A stretch of DNA of 43,951 nucleotides from an uncultured Oscillospiraceae bacterium (GTDB taxonomy: Bacteria; Bacillota; Clostridia; Oscillospirales; Oscillospiraceae), in assembly GCA_934573935.1 (NCBI GenBank), contig CAKTMO010000013.1:1-43951 (forward strand), given 5' to 3'. The first letter of the stretch is position 1, and each line of letters begins with the position of its first letter. This document shows positions 28,658 to 35,811 of this stretch, in pieces. Both the position numbers and the translations under genes were made by a program. The notes under the pieces were generated by a model, which was not told the DNA's origin, ran no database searches, and saw nothing but the letters and a program-made list of their open reading frames with translations.

Positions 28658-30106
28658 TTACGCAATGGCTCCGGCGATGGATTCCATCACCGACAGTATG
28701 CCGTTGGGGAACAGGCCCATCAGTCCGCAGACCGCCGCGAAGATCATCAGCGGAACGGTGATGCCCGCGGGCTCATGGATGGGGGACAGCTCCAGCCCCT
28801 CCGTATCATGGCCGGGGAAGAAGGCGGAGATCACCGGCGGGAACAGATATCCGGCGGTGAACAGCGCCGACAAAATCAGCGTCACCGGCACCAGATAGCC
28901 CAGCGCGCCCGGCAGCGCCGCCAGCGCCGCCGTGGCCAGATACCACTTGCTGTAAAATCCGCCGAAGGGCGGGATGCCCACCAGCGACAGGGAAACCAGC
29001 GCGAAGCAGATAAACGTCACCGGCATCCGGCGGCCCAGGCCCCGCAGCTCGTCCACCCGCGTTTTGTGGGCCAGCAGGATAATGGAACCGGCGCACTGGA
29101 AGATGGCGATCTTGGCCGCCGCGTGGAAGAACAATTGCAGCATGGAGCCGGTGAACCCGTCAGGCGACAGGATGAACAGGCCCAGCAGCACATAGGAGAT
29201 CTGGGAGATACTGGAATATGCCAGCCGCTTTTTCAGCTCCTTTTCCAGACAGCCCATAAAGGAGCCCATGAAAATGGAGATGAGCACCAGGATCAGGCAC
29301 ACCGTCTGCACCCACGTGCCCCGCAGCAGCCCCGCTCCCGCGGTAAAGAAGATGGTCCGCAGCACGGCGATGACGCCCGCCTTGGCGATCAGACCGCTCA
29401 GCAGCGCCGAAGCCGGAGCCGGAGCCGCCGGGTGGGCGCTGGGCAGCCAGTTGTGCAGCGGGAACAATCCCGCTTTCGCGCCAAAGCCCAAAATCATGCA
29501 GAACACCGCCGAGAGCGTCAACGGCGTGGCCTCGGTCATCGTCCCCCCCGCCGTAAAGGACAGCGAATCACAGTGGAAGTACAGCACCACCACGCCGAAC
29601 AGCGCCACAAACGCGCCGCCCACCGAGTAGAACAGATACTTATACGCGCCGATAACGGCCTTTTTCTTCAACTCGTGCAGCACCAGCGGCGCGCTGCACA
29701 GGGTCGTCAGCTCATAGAACAGGTACAGCGTCACCATGTCCGCCGCCAGCGCGGTGCCCAGCAGCACCGCCTCGGTGGTGAACAGGAACACGTAAAACCG
29801 CGGCTCGCCCCCGCTGTGGGGCATGTACACGGTGGCGTAGGGGATGGTCAGCAGCCAGCACACCGCCGTCACCACGGCAAACACCGCCGCCACGCCGTCC
29901 ATCTTCAGTGAGAAGGTCAGCGACTCCGTCAGGTAAAACACCGGCGTGCCCCAGTCCCTGCCGGACACGGCGGCGTAGATCACCAGCGCCGTCAGCACAG
30001 TCTGTGCCGCCGCCAGCACGGGGGTCAGCCGCCGCGCGTTCTCCTCTTTGCAGAAGGCGCAGCCGATCCCCAGCAGGAAGGGCAGCAGAAGGATCAAATA
30101 CAACAT
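28658..30106 (-). CDS. NuoM/MrpD-like proton-conducting membrane subunit (482 aa)
   Basis: A 482-residue, about 14-helix antiporter-like subunit. Channel residues are visible: Glu in FYELTTLCSAPL (about 132), Lys in GFGAKAGLFPLHNWLPSAHP (about 215), Lys in GLIAKAGVIA (about 246) and Lys in FFHAAAKIAIFQ (about 336). It closely parallels the N-terminal 480 residues of the 653-aa gene (both have the AHPxAPAPASALLSG loop), which suggests duplication within the operon. The start codon follows GGAG by 12 bases; the gene lies 22 bases after the 498-aa gene. Confidence 0.88.
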   Translation of the reverse strand: MLYLILLLPFLLGIGCAFCKEENARRLTPVLAAAQTVLTALVIYAAVSGRDWGTPVFYLTESLTFSLKMDGVAAVFAVVTAVCWLLTIPYATVYMPHSGGEPRFYVFLFTTEAVLLGTALAADMVTLYLFYELTTLCSAPLVLHELKKKAVIGAYKYLFYSVGGAFVALFGVVVLYFHCDSLSFTAGGTMTEATPLTLSAVFCMILGFGAKAGLFPLHNWLPSAHPAAPAPASALLSGLIAKAGVIAVLRTIFFTAGAGLLRGTWVQTVCLILVLISIFMGSFMGCLEKELKKRLAYSSISQISYVLLGLFILSPDGFTGSMLQLFFHAAAKIAIFQCAGSIILLAHKTRVDELRGLGRRMPVTFICFALVSLSLVGIPPFGGFYSKWYLATAALAALPGALGYLVPVTLILSALFTAGYLFPPVISAFFPGHDTEGLELSPIHEPAGITVPLMIFAAVCGLMGLFPNGILSVMESIAGAIA

Positions 30107-30128
30107 ATGATACAGTCCACTCCTTTCC

Positions 30129-31625
30129 TTAATACTGGCAGAACAGGCCGAAGCCCTGCTGCAGCAGCGCCGTCAGCGGCGCGGAATGTACGCCGATGGC
30201 AAGGCCGATCACCAGCAGCGCCGCCGCGGGGATCATCTTGTACCACGCGGGCGTCTCGCCGCGGATCACCGCGCCCTCCTTCTGGGGCAGCCACAGCACC
30301 ATGGCCGTGTACAGGAAATACAGCACGTTCAGCAGCGTGGACACCGCCAGCGCCAGCAGCACCGGCCACTTCTGCCACGTCATGGCAAAAGCCGCCTGGG
30401 CGAACTGCAGCTTGGGGATAAACCCGATGAACAGCGGCACGCCCACCATGCTGAGAGCGCCCGCCGTAAACAGCACGCCCGCCGTCACATTGCGGTGCCC
30501 CGCCCCCTGCAGGCTGGGAAAGTCCATATGCCCGCCGGATACCTCCGCCAGCTGGGCGGAGGACAAAAACAGCATAGGCTTGGTCAGCGCATGGGAGAAA
30601 ATGTGCAGAAACGCCGCCAGCAGCGCCGCCCGGGTCCCCATGCCCAGACCCATATAGATATAGCCGATCTGTGCAGCGGAGGAATACGCCACCATGGTCA
30701 CCAGCCGCTTGGAGCGGATGGCGGAGATGGAGCCCACGATCATACCGGCAATGCCGAAGATCAGCAGCACGCCCTGGATCCCGCTGGCGGCGAACACCTC
30801 GATGCCCACCGCACGATAGATGATCTTGATCAGCAGCAAAATATACGCCTTGGACACCACGCCCGACAGAATACCGGAGGACGCAGGCGTGGCCCGCCCG
30901 TAGGTATCCGGCATCCAGAAGTGGAAGGGGAACAGGCCGGACTTGATGGCCAGTCCCGCCGTCATCAGGCCGATGGCCACCGTCATGGAGAAGCGATACG
31001 TCCCCTCCGCCCACAGGGCGGCGATGGTCTCATGCAGCTGGGGGAACAGCAGATGGCCGGTGATGGAGTACGTATAGATCACGCCGATCAGAAACAGTCC
31101 CGAGCCCACCAGCGCGAACACCATATAGCGGGCCGAGGCGATCAGCGCCCGCCCCTTGTCCCGCGCCGACAGCAGCGCGCAGGAGGCGATGGTGCAGATC
31201 TCGATAAACACGTACCCCGTGAAGATATCGTTGGTATAGGACAGCGCCAGCAGCGACACCAGCGTCAGGTCCACCATGCTCCAATAGAGATGGCGGCGCT
31301 TGTCGGGGATGTCCTTCAGAATGCGGTCCATGCCGCCCAGTACGCTCAGCAGCATCACCACCGAAAACAGCAGCGCCATCAGCGGCTCGATGACCCCCGC
31401 GGCGATCTCGTTGCCCCAGGGGGCGGGAAAATGTCCCATCATGTAGGCGTAGCTGATGTTATTGCTGGCGCAGAACCACAGCACGCAGCTCTGCAGAACG
31501 ATGGACACGCACAAAAGGCCGATGGTCAGCCGCCGGCCCCACTTATCGCCCGCCACAAAGGTGGTCACGGCGCACAGCAGACACAGAATGATGGAGAAGA
31601 AGGGGAAGTTTTGTATGAGATTCAT
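30129..31625 (-). CDS. MrpD/NuoM-like proton-conducting membrane subunit (498 aa)
   Basis: A 498-residue subunit most like MrpD in order and motifs: Glu in VFIEICTIASCALL (about 135), Lys in AIKSGLFPFHFWMPDTYGRA (about 220), Lys in GVVSKAYILLLIK (about 252) and Lys in HALTKPMLFLSSAQL (about 343). The FHFWMPDTYG loop is typical of Mrp D and Mbh H subunits. Its ATG overlaps the stop of the MnhC-like gene (ATGA), matching the C-D order of classical mrp operons. It is the first of four such subunits in a row. Confidence 0.9.
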   Translation of the reverse strand: MNLIQNFPFFSIILCLLCAVTTFVAGDKWGRRLTIGLLCVSIVLQSCVLWFCASNNISYAYMMGHFPAPWGNEIAAGVIEPLMALLFSVVMLLSVLGGMDRILKDIPDKRRHLYWSMVDLTLVSLLALSYTNDIFTGYVFIEICTIASCALLSARDKGRALIASARYMVFALVGSGLFLIGVIYTYSITGHLLFPQLHETIAALWAEGTYRFSMTVAIGLMTAGLAIKSGLFPFHFWMPDTYGRATPASSGILSGVVSKAYILLLIKIIYRAVGIEVFAASGIQGVLLIFGIAGMIVGSISAIRSKRLVTMVAYSSAAQIGYIYMGLGMGTRAALLAAFLHIFSHALTKPMLFLSSAQLAEVSGGHMDFPSLQGAGHRNVTAGVLFTAGALSMVGVPLFIGFIPKLQFAQAAFAMTWQKWPVLLALAVSTLLNVLYFLYTAMVLWLPQKEGAVIRGETPAWYKMIPAAALLVIGLAIGVHSAPLTALLQQGFGLFCQY

Positions 31626-32017
31626 ACGCGCCCTCCCTTCCGCCGGTCGGACATCATCACATACAGGGCGTCCATGTCCAGGGTGTGGTACTTCTTATAA
31701 ATGCGGATGGTCAGACTCAGCATCAGCGCCGACACGCTGACCGACACCACGATGCCCGTCAGCACCAGACCGGCGGGGATGGGGTTGATGTAGTTGGCCA
31801 TGTCCGTCACTCCGTCGGTGACGATGGGCACAGTGCGGCCGGTGATATAGCCCCGATCCGCCAGCAGCAGGAAGGTGCCGCTGTCCATGATGTCCAGCCC
31901 GATGACCTTTTTCAGCAGATTCTTGTCAAACAGCAGCATGCACATGCCGATGGCAAACAGGATCACCGCCACGCAGGCCTCGTAATTCTCCGTCAGGTGG
32001 GTAAACATGTTGTTCAT
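31622..32017 (-). CDS. MnhC/NuoK-like subunit
   Basis: A 131-residue three-helix membrane subunit of the NuoK/MrpC type: YEACVAVILFAIGMCMLL, the MDSGTFLLLADRG loop, and INPIPAGLVLTGIVVSVSV, where the PxPxALVLTGIVIG-like motif is the family signature. The acidic residues of NuoK are partly kept. The start lies directly after the TAA of the MnhB-like gene, with GGGGGAG 7 bases upstream, and its end overlaps the MrpD-like gene. It sits between subunits B and D as in mrp operons. Confidence 0.88.
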   Translation of the reverse strand: MNNMFTHLTENYEACVAVILFAIGMCMLLFDKNLLKKVIGLDIMDSGTFLLLADRGYITGRTVPIVTDGVTDMANYINPIPAGLVLTGIVVSVSVSALMLSLTIRIYKKYHTLDMDALYVMMSDRRKGGRV

Positions 32018-32908
32018 TTACAGCTCCCCCCTTTGGAAATACATATAAAAGCTATACATGGTGCAGCACACCACAAAGCCCACCGCCACGTTCAGCGGCA
32101 GGATCAGTCCCGCGGACAGGATCCGCCCCGGCACGCCCGGGGAGATGATGGAGTGCAGATGGTTGGCGCCGGTGAAGAAGGAATAGGTCTTCGAGCAGGC
32201 GTAAAAGCCCAGGGCGCACAGCACGATGATCTTCAGCACCTTGGCGGGAATGGCCCTGGAGGCCCGCTCGCCGCCCCATACCAGGCCGTAGATGATCAGC
32301 GCCGAGGCCATGATGGCCCCGCCGGAGAAGCCGCCGCCTGGGGACAGGTGGCCGTTCAGCAGAATGTACACGCCGAACACCAGAATGATGGGGATCACGA
32401 ATTTGCACACCGTGCGGATAATGGGGTCCTGATAGTAGTCCAGCACCTCATAGTCCAGCTTTCGCACGCGGCGCTTGCCTGGGGCGTTCATCAGCATGGT
32501 CACGGCGCACATGGCGGTGAACAGCACAAAGGACTCACCCAGGGTATCGAAGGCACGGTAGTCCAGGATCATGCCCGCCACGGTGTTCACCGCGCCGGTC
32601 TCCTCCGTGCCCTTTTCCACGTAACGCTCCGCCACCTCGTTGACGGTGGGGGCGTCGGCGCTGCCGTACTCCGGCAGATTCGCCACCGTCAGCAGCATGA
32701 AGGCCGCAAAGACGATGCACGCCACAATGGCCAGCACCGTATAGGCGATCTGTCCCCGTTCCAGAGACTCACGGGCCGAGTCCGCGTCATAGCGGGGCTC
32801 ATAGGGAACGGCTGCCTCCTTCTTGGCGGGCTTTTCCTGCTCCAGCATGGCCGACCAGTCCACCTGGCCCGCCAGCCAGCGGCGGAAAAAGTTCTTTTCA
32901 TTCGCCAT
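32018..32908 (-). CDS. MbhE-MnhB fusion-type membrane subunit
   Basis: A 296-residue protein that appears to join two modules. After a charged N-terminus (1-50), residues about 53-145 carry a helix and the VNTVAGMILDYRAFDTLGESFVLFTAM segment (about 105-132), which belongs to MbhE or the MrpA C-terminus. Residues about 165-296 are a MnhB domain, with NGHLSPGGGFSGGAIMA (about 188-204) as hallmark. AGGAGG precedes the ATG, which overlaps the end of the DUF4040 gene. In MrpA the first module is fused to a NuoL-like channel; here it is fused to subunit B instead. Confidence 0.85.
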   Translation of the reverse strand: MANEKNFFRRWLAGQVDWSAMLEQEKPAKKEAAVPYEPRYDADSARESLERGQIAYTVLAIVACIVFAAFMLLTVANLPEYGSADAPTVNEVAERYVEKGTEETGAVNTVAGMILDYRAFDTLGESFVLFTAMCAVTMLMNAPGKRRVRKLDYEVLDYYQDPIIRTVCKFVIPIILVFGVYILLNGHLSPGGGFSGGAIMASALIIYGLVWGGERASRAIPAKVLKIIVLCALGFYACSKTYSFFTGANHLHSIISPGVPGRILSAGLILPLNVAVGFVVCCTMYSFYMYFQRGEL

Positions 32909-33230
32909 GGCCGTCCTCCTCTCTCCGCTGCTCCTCCCGTGCGGCGTGCTGCCGCAGGGACTCCTCCTCCTGCTTGCGGTGCTCCTCGTCGCGGTCGATG
33001 AGATTCAGCCGCCGCAGCGTCAAAAACAGCAGCAGGCTGGTGATGCCCGCGCCCACCGCCGCCTCGGTGATGGCCAGGTCGGGGGACTCCAGCATGATCC
33101 AGATCACCGACATGATGACGGAGTAGGCCATATAGATAATGACCGCCTGCATGGGCTTTTTGGTCAGCGCCGTGGCCGCGGCGCACACGATCAGCCCGAT
33201 CAGCAGGATCAGGCGAAAAGTCGTCATCAT
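32898..33230 (-). CDS. DUF4040/MbhD-like subunit
   Basis: A 110-residue protein with three membrane helices in residues 1-75, including the family motif ESPDLAITEAAVGAGITSLLLF (about 48-69, the ExPDLAxTE core that matches the MrpA C-terminal and MbhD segments). The C-terminus from about 80 is a highly charged cytoplasmic tail (EEHRKQEEESLRQ). GAGGTGA precedes the ATG at 33230. It overlaps the genes on both sides by 4 and 11 bases. Confidence 0.88.
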   Translation of the reverse strand: MMTTFRLILLIGLIVCAAATALTKKPMQAVIIYMAYSVIMSVIWIMLESPDLAITEAAVGAGITSLLLFLTLRRLNLIDRDEEHRKQEEESLRQHAAREEQRREEDGHGE

Positions 33231-33598
33231 TCGGCGGTCACCTCCTCCGTTTCCGTCTCCTCCGCATGGAACTCCGCGTCGCTCATGTCCATATGCGCGC
33301 TGAGGTTTTCGTCGGCGCGGTATTCAAACATACTCAGCATGTGGCTGCTCAGGGGCGAGGTCAGCCATTGCAGCACCAGCACCAGCACCAGCTTCCACGC
33401 CACGGCGTGGAACCCCACGGCGATCAGGATGCCGATGGTGAACAGCAGCAGGCTCAATGTGTCGCCCAGCGCCGCGGCGTGGATGCGGTTCAGGGCAAAG
33501 TCAAAGCGGAACAGGCCGATGATGGACACCACCATAATAAACAGTCCCGCCAGAAGAAACGCGGCGCACAGGCCGAAGCGGATCCACTCACCGATCAT
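33227..33598 (-). CDS. MnhG-like subunit
   Basis: A 123-residue three-helix subunit G: FGLCAAFLLAGLFIMVVSIIGL, the RFDFALNRIHAAALGDTL loop (about 31-48; the RxPDxxxRxHAAxxxDTLG core of the family), and ILIAVGFHAVAWKLVLVLVLQWLTSPLSSHML. The C-terminus is unusually acidic (AEFHAEETETEEVTAE). I chose the ATG at 33598 (MIGEW) with AGGAGAGG upstream, overlapping the MnhF end; the longer frame to 33628 lies inside mnhF. Confidence 0.88.
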   Translation of the reverse strand: MIGEWIRFGLCAAFLLAGLFIMVVSIIGLFRFDFALNRIHAAALGDTLSLLLFTIGILIAVGFHAVAWKLVLVLVLQWLTSPLSSHMLSMFEYRADENLSAHMDMSDAEFHAEETETEEVTAE

Positions 33599-33902
33599 GC
33601 TGTTCCCTCTCCTTTCGCCTGCGGTCATACAGGTTGATGTAAATGCGGCACAGCATCATCACGGCGATGAAGGACATGACCACATAGATCACGGCGATGT
33701 CCGCCAGATAGTCCTCCCCCAGCAGATACGTCAGGGCGCAGATGATAATGACCACCAGCGTGCCGATCAGGTTGATGCCGATGATGCGGTCCACCGTCAG
33801 TCGGGCCTTCAGGATGTACACCAGCACCGCGATGACGCACAGGGCCAGCGCCGCCAGAACGCCCCAGAACAGATAGCTGTAGCATTGTTGGATCAGTTCC
33901 AT
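33588..33902 (-). CDS. MnhF-like subunit
   Basis: A 104-residue three-helix subunit F. After MELIQQCYSYLFWGVLAAL, the family motif YILKARLTVDRIIGINLIGTL (about 25-45; the GPTxxDRVxAxN type) is followed by the ADIAVIYVVMSFIAVMMLCR segment (about 64-83). The start at 33902 follows GGAGG and overlaps the mnhE stop. The order E-F-G matches the second half of classical mrp operons, here moved to the front. Confidence 0.88.
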   Translation of the reverse strand: MELIQQCYSYLFWGVLAALALCVIAVLVYILKARLTVDRIIGINLIGTLVVIIICALTYLLGEDYLADIAVIYVVMSFIAVMMLCRIYINLYDRRRKEREQHDR

Positions 33903-34369
33903 TCCTCGCCCTCCATCTTCCGCAGCATTCTCGTCAGGTTCCAGTCGGGGATGCTCTCGGCGCTCTCCTTGTCCAGACACAGCACCAGAAAATCGTCGCC
34001 ATTCTGCTCGATGGTGACGGTGCCCGGCGTCAGGGTGATGGAATTGCTCAGGATCACCCGGGAAATATTCTTCTCAAAGGGCACCCGCAGCCGCACGATG
34101 GCGGGGTGATACCTGTGGGGCGGCACCAGGATGATCTTGATGACCGCCAGGTTGGCCTTCACGATCTCCCAGATCAGCACGGCCACGTACACCACATAGC
34201 CCCCCAGCCGCTTCAAAAGCCGCTTTTCATGGCTGGGATGATACCCCAGCGCGTATACGCAGAAGGCGTACACCACTCCGGCGATCACCACGCCGAACAG
34301 GCAGATCTCCACCGTGACCCGCCCGTTCAGCAGCAGCCACAGGGCAAACAAAAACACACACATGATCAT
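33893..34369 (-). CDS. MnhE-like subunit
   Basis: A 158-residue subunit E: two N-terminal membrane helices (MIMCVFLFALWLLLNGRV and EICLFGVVIAGVVYAFCVY, about 1-38), then VYVAVLIWEIVKANLAVIKIIL, and a soluble beta-rich domain with NSITLTPGTVTIEQNGDDFLV (about 105-125), where SITLTPGT is the family signature. ATG 34369 is preferred (GGAG about 11 bases upstream); a TTG at 34390 would add seven residues. First gene of the ten-gene operon. Confidence 0.88.
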   Translation of the reverse strand: MIMCVFLFALWLLLNGRVTVEICLFGVVIAGVVYAFCVYALGYHPSHEKRLLKRLGGYVVYVAVLIWEIVKANLAVIKIILVPPHRYHPAIVRLRVPFEKNISRVILSNSITLTPGTVTIEQNGDDFLVLCLDKESAESIPDWNLTRMLRKMEGEEWN

Positions 34370-34591
34370 TGTTGTCGTTCTCCACTCCAATCCTTACAAA
34401 TAACCGCCAAATGCATGCGTCTGTACAAAGACAGGGATGTATCCGGCGGCGGCTTGACTTGTTTATCACACAAAACTGCAAAGTTTTAACCAATTGTTAA
34501 TTTTAACATATCAAGCTATACATTGCAACAAAAAACGACCGATTTTGGCCCGTTTCTTTTTGGGAAAAAGTGACACCGCTCTGCCATTTTC

Positions 34592-34696
34592 TGCAAATTC
34601 CCCTGCAAATCTTTGCAAATCAGCGTCAAGAGTCCCAACAATTTCCCCCATTGCCGTCAAAACCCGCGGAATTTCGCCGGAAGTGTGGCATTTGCA
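34592..34696. repeat. Phased TGCAAAT repeats in the divergent intergenic region
   Basis: TGCAAAT occurs at 34592, 34604 and 34614, about one helical turn apart, and in inverted form (ATTTGCA) at 34690. The whole gene-free stretch 34370-34757 is AT-rich and must contain the divergent promoters of the Mrp-like operon and of the ferredoxin-like gene, but I see no clear -35/-10 pair. Confidence 0.4.
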
Positions 34697-34757
34697 ACAG
34701 ACGAAACGGCTTCGCGGCGGTATACTGCCATCAGAATCCAACGAGGAGGTCATGTCC

Positions 34758-35453
34758 ATGATCCGTAAGATCATCCATATCGACGAAGCGAAGTGCGACG
34801 GCTGCGGCGCCTGCGTCAACGCCTGTCACGAGGGGGCCATCGGCCTGGTGAACGGCAAGGCCAGGCTGCTGCACGAGCATTACTGCGACGGTCTGGGCGA
34901 CTGCCTGCCCGCCTGCCATACCAACGCCATCACCTTTGAACAGCGGGAAGCCCCCGCCTATGACGAGGCCGCCGTCCTGGCCGCCAAGGCGGCCAAGGAC
35001 CGCCCCGCCCACACCGGCTGCCCCGGCGCCGCCATGCGCCAGATGGCGCACAAAGCGGCTCCGGCAGCGGACTCCGCCGCGCCGGAGGGCCAGCTGACCA
35101 ACTGGCCGGTGCAGATCAAGCTGGCCCCCACTCAGGCCCCATATTTTGACGGCGCGTCATTGCTGGTGGCGGCGGACTGCTCCGCCTTCACCTACGGCGA
35201 TTTCCACCGCCGCTTCCTGTCCGGCAGGGTCTGCCTCATCGGCTGCCCCAAGCTGGACGGCGTGGACTACACGGAAAAGCTGACGGAGATCCTCCGGAAC
35301 AACGATATCCGCTCCCTGACCATCGTGCGGATGGAGGTGCCCTGCTGCGGCGGGCTGGAGTTCGCCGCCAGGACGGCGCTGCAGAATAGCGGCAAGTTTA
35401 TCCCCTGGCAGGTGGTCACCGTCAACATCGACGGCAGCCTGCGGGAAAATTAA
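34758..35453 (+). CDS. 4Fe-4S dicluster-type ferredoxin-like protein
   Basis: A 231-residue iron-sulfur protein. CDGCGACVNAC (about residues 14-24) is a full [4Fe-4S] motif. The second motif, CDGLGDCLPAC (about 43-53), has lost one Cys to Leu and may bind a three-iron cluster or none. A GCPGAA segment (about 95) and VPCCGGLEFAA (about 195-205) add cysteines in the C-terminal half. ATG 34758 has AGGAGG 8 bases upstream; the ATG at 34752 is only 2 bases from it. Divergent from the Mrp-like operon. Such proteins are common in anaerobes with unknown electron partner; it could feed or sense redox for the nearby membrane complex, which is speculation. Confidence 0.85.
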   Translation: MIRKIIHIDEAKCDGCGACVNACHEGAIGLVNGKARLLHEHYCDGLGDCLPACHTNAITFEQREAPAYDEAAVLAAKAAKDRPAHTGCPGAAMRQMAHKAAPAADSAAPEGQLTNWPVQIKLAPTQAPYFDGASLLVAADCSAFTYGDFHRRFLSGRVCLIGCPKLDGVDYTEKLTEILRNNDIRSLTIVRMEVPCCGGLEFAARTALQNSGKFIPWQVVTVNIDGSLREN

Positions 35454-35518
35454 AGGGAAATAACGCCCCAAAAAGCCGGTTTATGTACCCCATAACGGGG
35501 GTTAATGTACCAATAAAA

Positions 35519-35641
35519 ATGCAAAAACATGCATCTGTATCCGATGCATGCCGCAAGGAGAGCACCCTTAGGAAGCCTATTGTCAAGCAGCAGCCGCACT
35601 GCGGTTGGGCCAGCTATCTCTCCGGCGACGCCAGACAATAA
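35519..35641 (+). CDS. Possible 40-aa small protein
   Basis: The frame from ATG 35519 reads MQKHASVSDACRKESTLRKP and continues VKQQPHCGWASYLSGDARQ to TAA, ending 7 bases before a hairpin terminator. No convincing ribosome site precedes the ATG, so it may be a decayed gene end or part of a leader RNA instead. The remainder of 35454-35811 holds an ATGCATC/GATGCAT hairpin (35530-35547) and the promoter of the next gene. Confidence 0.25.
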   Translation: MQKHASVSDACRKESTLRKPIVKQQPHCGWASYLSGDARQ

Positions 35642-35648
35642 CGCAGAC

Positions 35649-35675
35649 AGCGCACCCTCGGGGGTGCGCTATTTT
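35649..35675 (+). terminator. Terminator-like hairpin
   Basis: AGCGCACCC-TCG-GGGTGCGCT followed by ATTTTG. It either ends the ferredoxin-like transcript about 200 bases downstream of its stop, or ends a separate short transcript. Confidence 0.55.
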
Positions 35676-35709
35676 GCTGCGGGACTTTTGCCACTCCAGT
35701 GGGGAAAAC

Positions 35710-35738
35710 TTGACAAATTTTGCTGAAAATGATATACT
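35710..35738 (+). promoter_or_regulatory. Promoter of the G5/3D-domain gene
   Basis: TTGACA (35710-35715), 17-base spacer, TATACT (35733-35738), giving a leader of about 67 bases. Confidence 0.8.
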
Positions 35739-35811
35739 TTGTGGCGTATTTTTCCACTTCCATGCCCATCGTGGTTTATCGCGGCGGGAAAATGGATACG
35801 ATCGAGGTATT

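Noticed and set aside
27173..29911. A 912-codon plus-strand frame opposite the Mrp-like operon
   Set aside because: Extreme Gln/His/Arg composition, no start signal, and full overlap with two well-recognised membrane subunits; a GC-rich shadow frame.
34592..34620. Possible CRISPR-like short repeats
   Set aside because: Only three 7-base copies with 3-5-base gaps; no repeat-spacer structure and no cas genes anywhere in the window.
35605..35811. Upstream extension of the 3D-domain protein by 69 codons
   Set aside because: The extension spans a terminator hairpin and the TTGACA-N17-TATACT promoter; the ATG at 35812 gives a sensible N-terminus.
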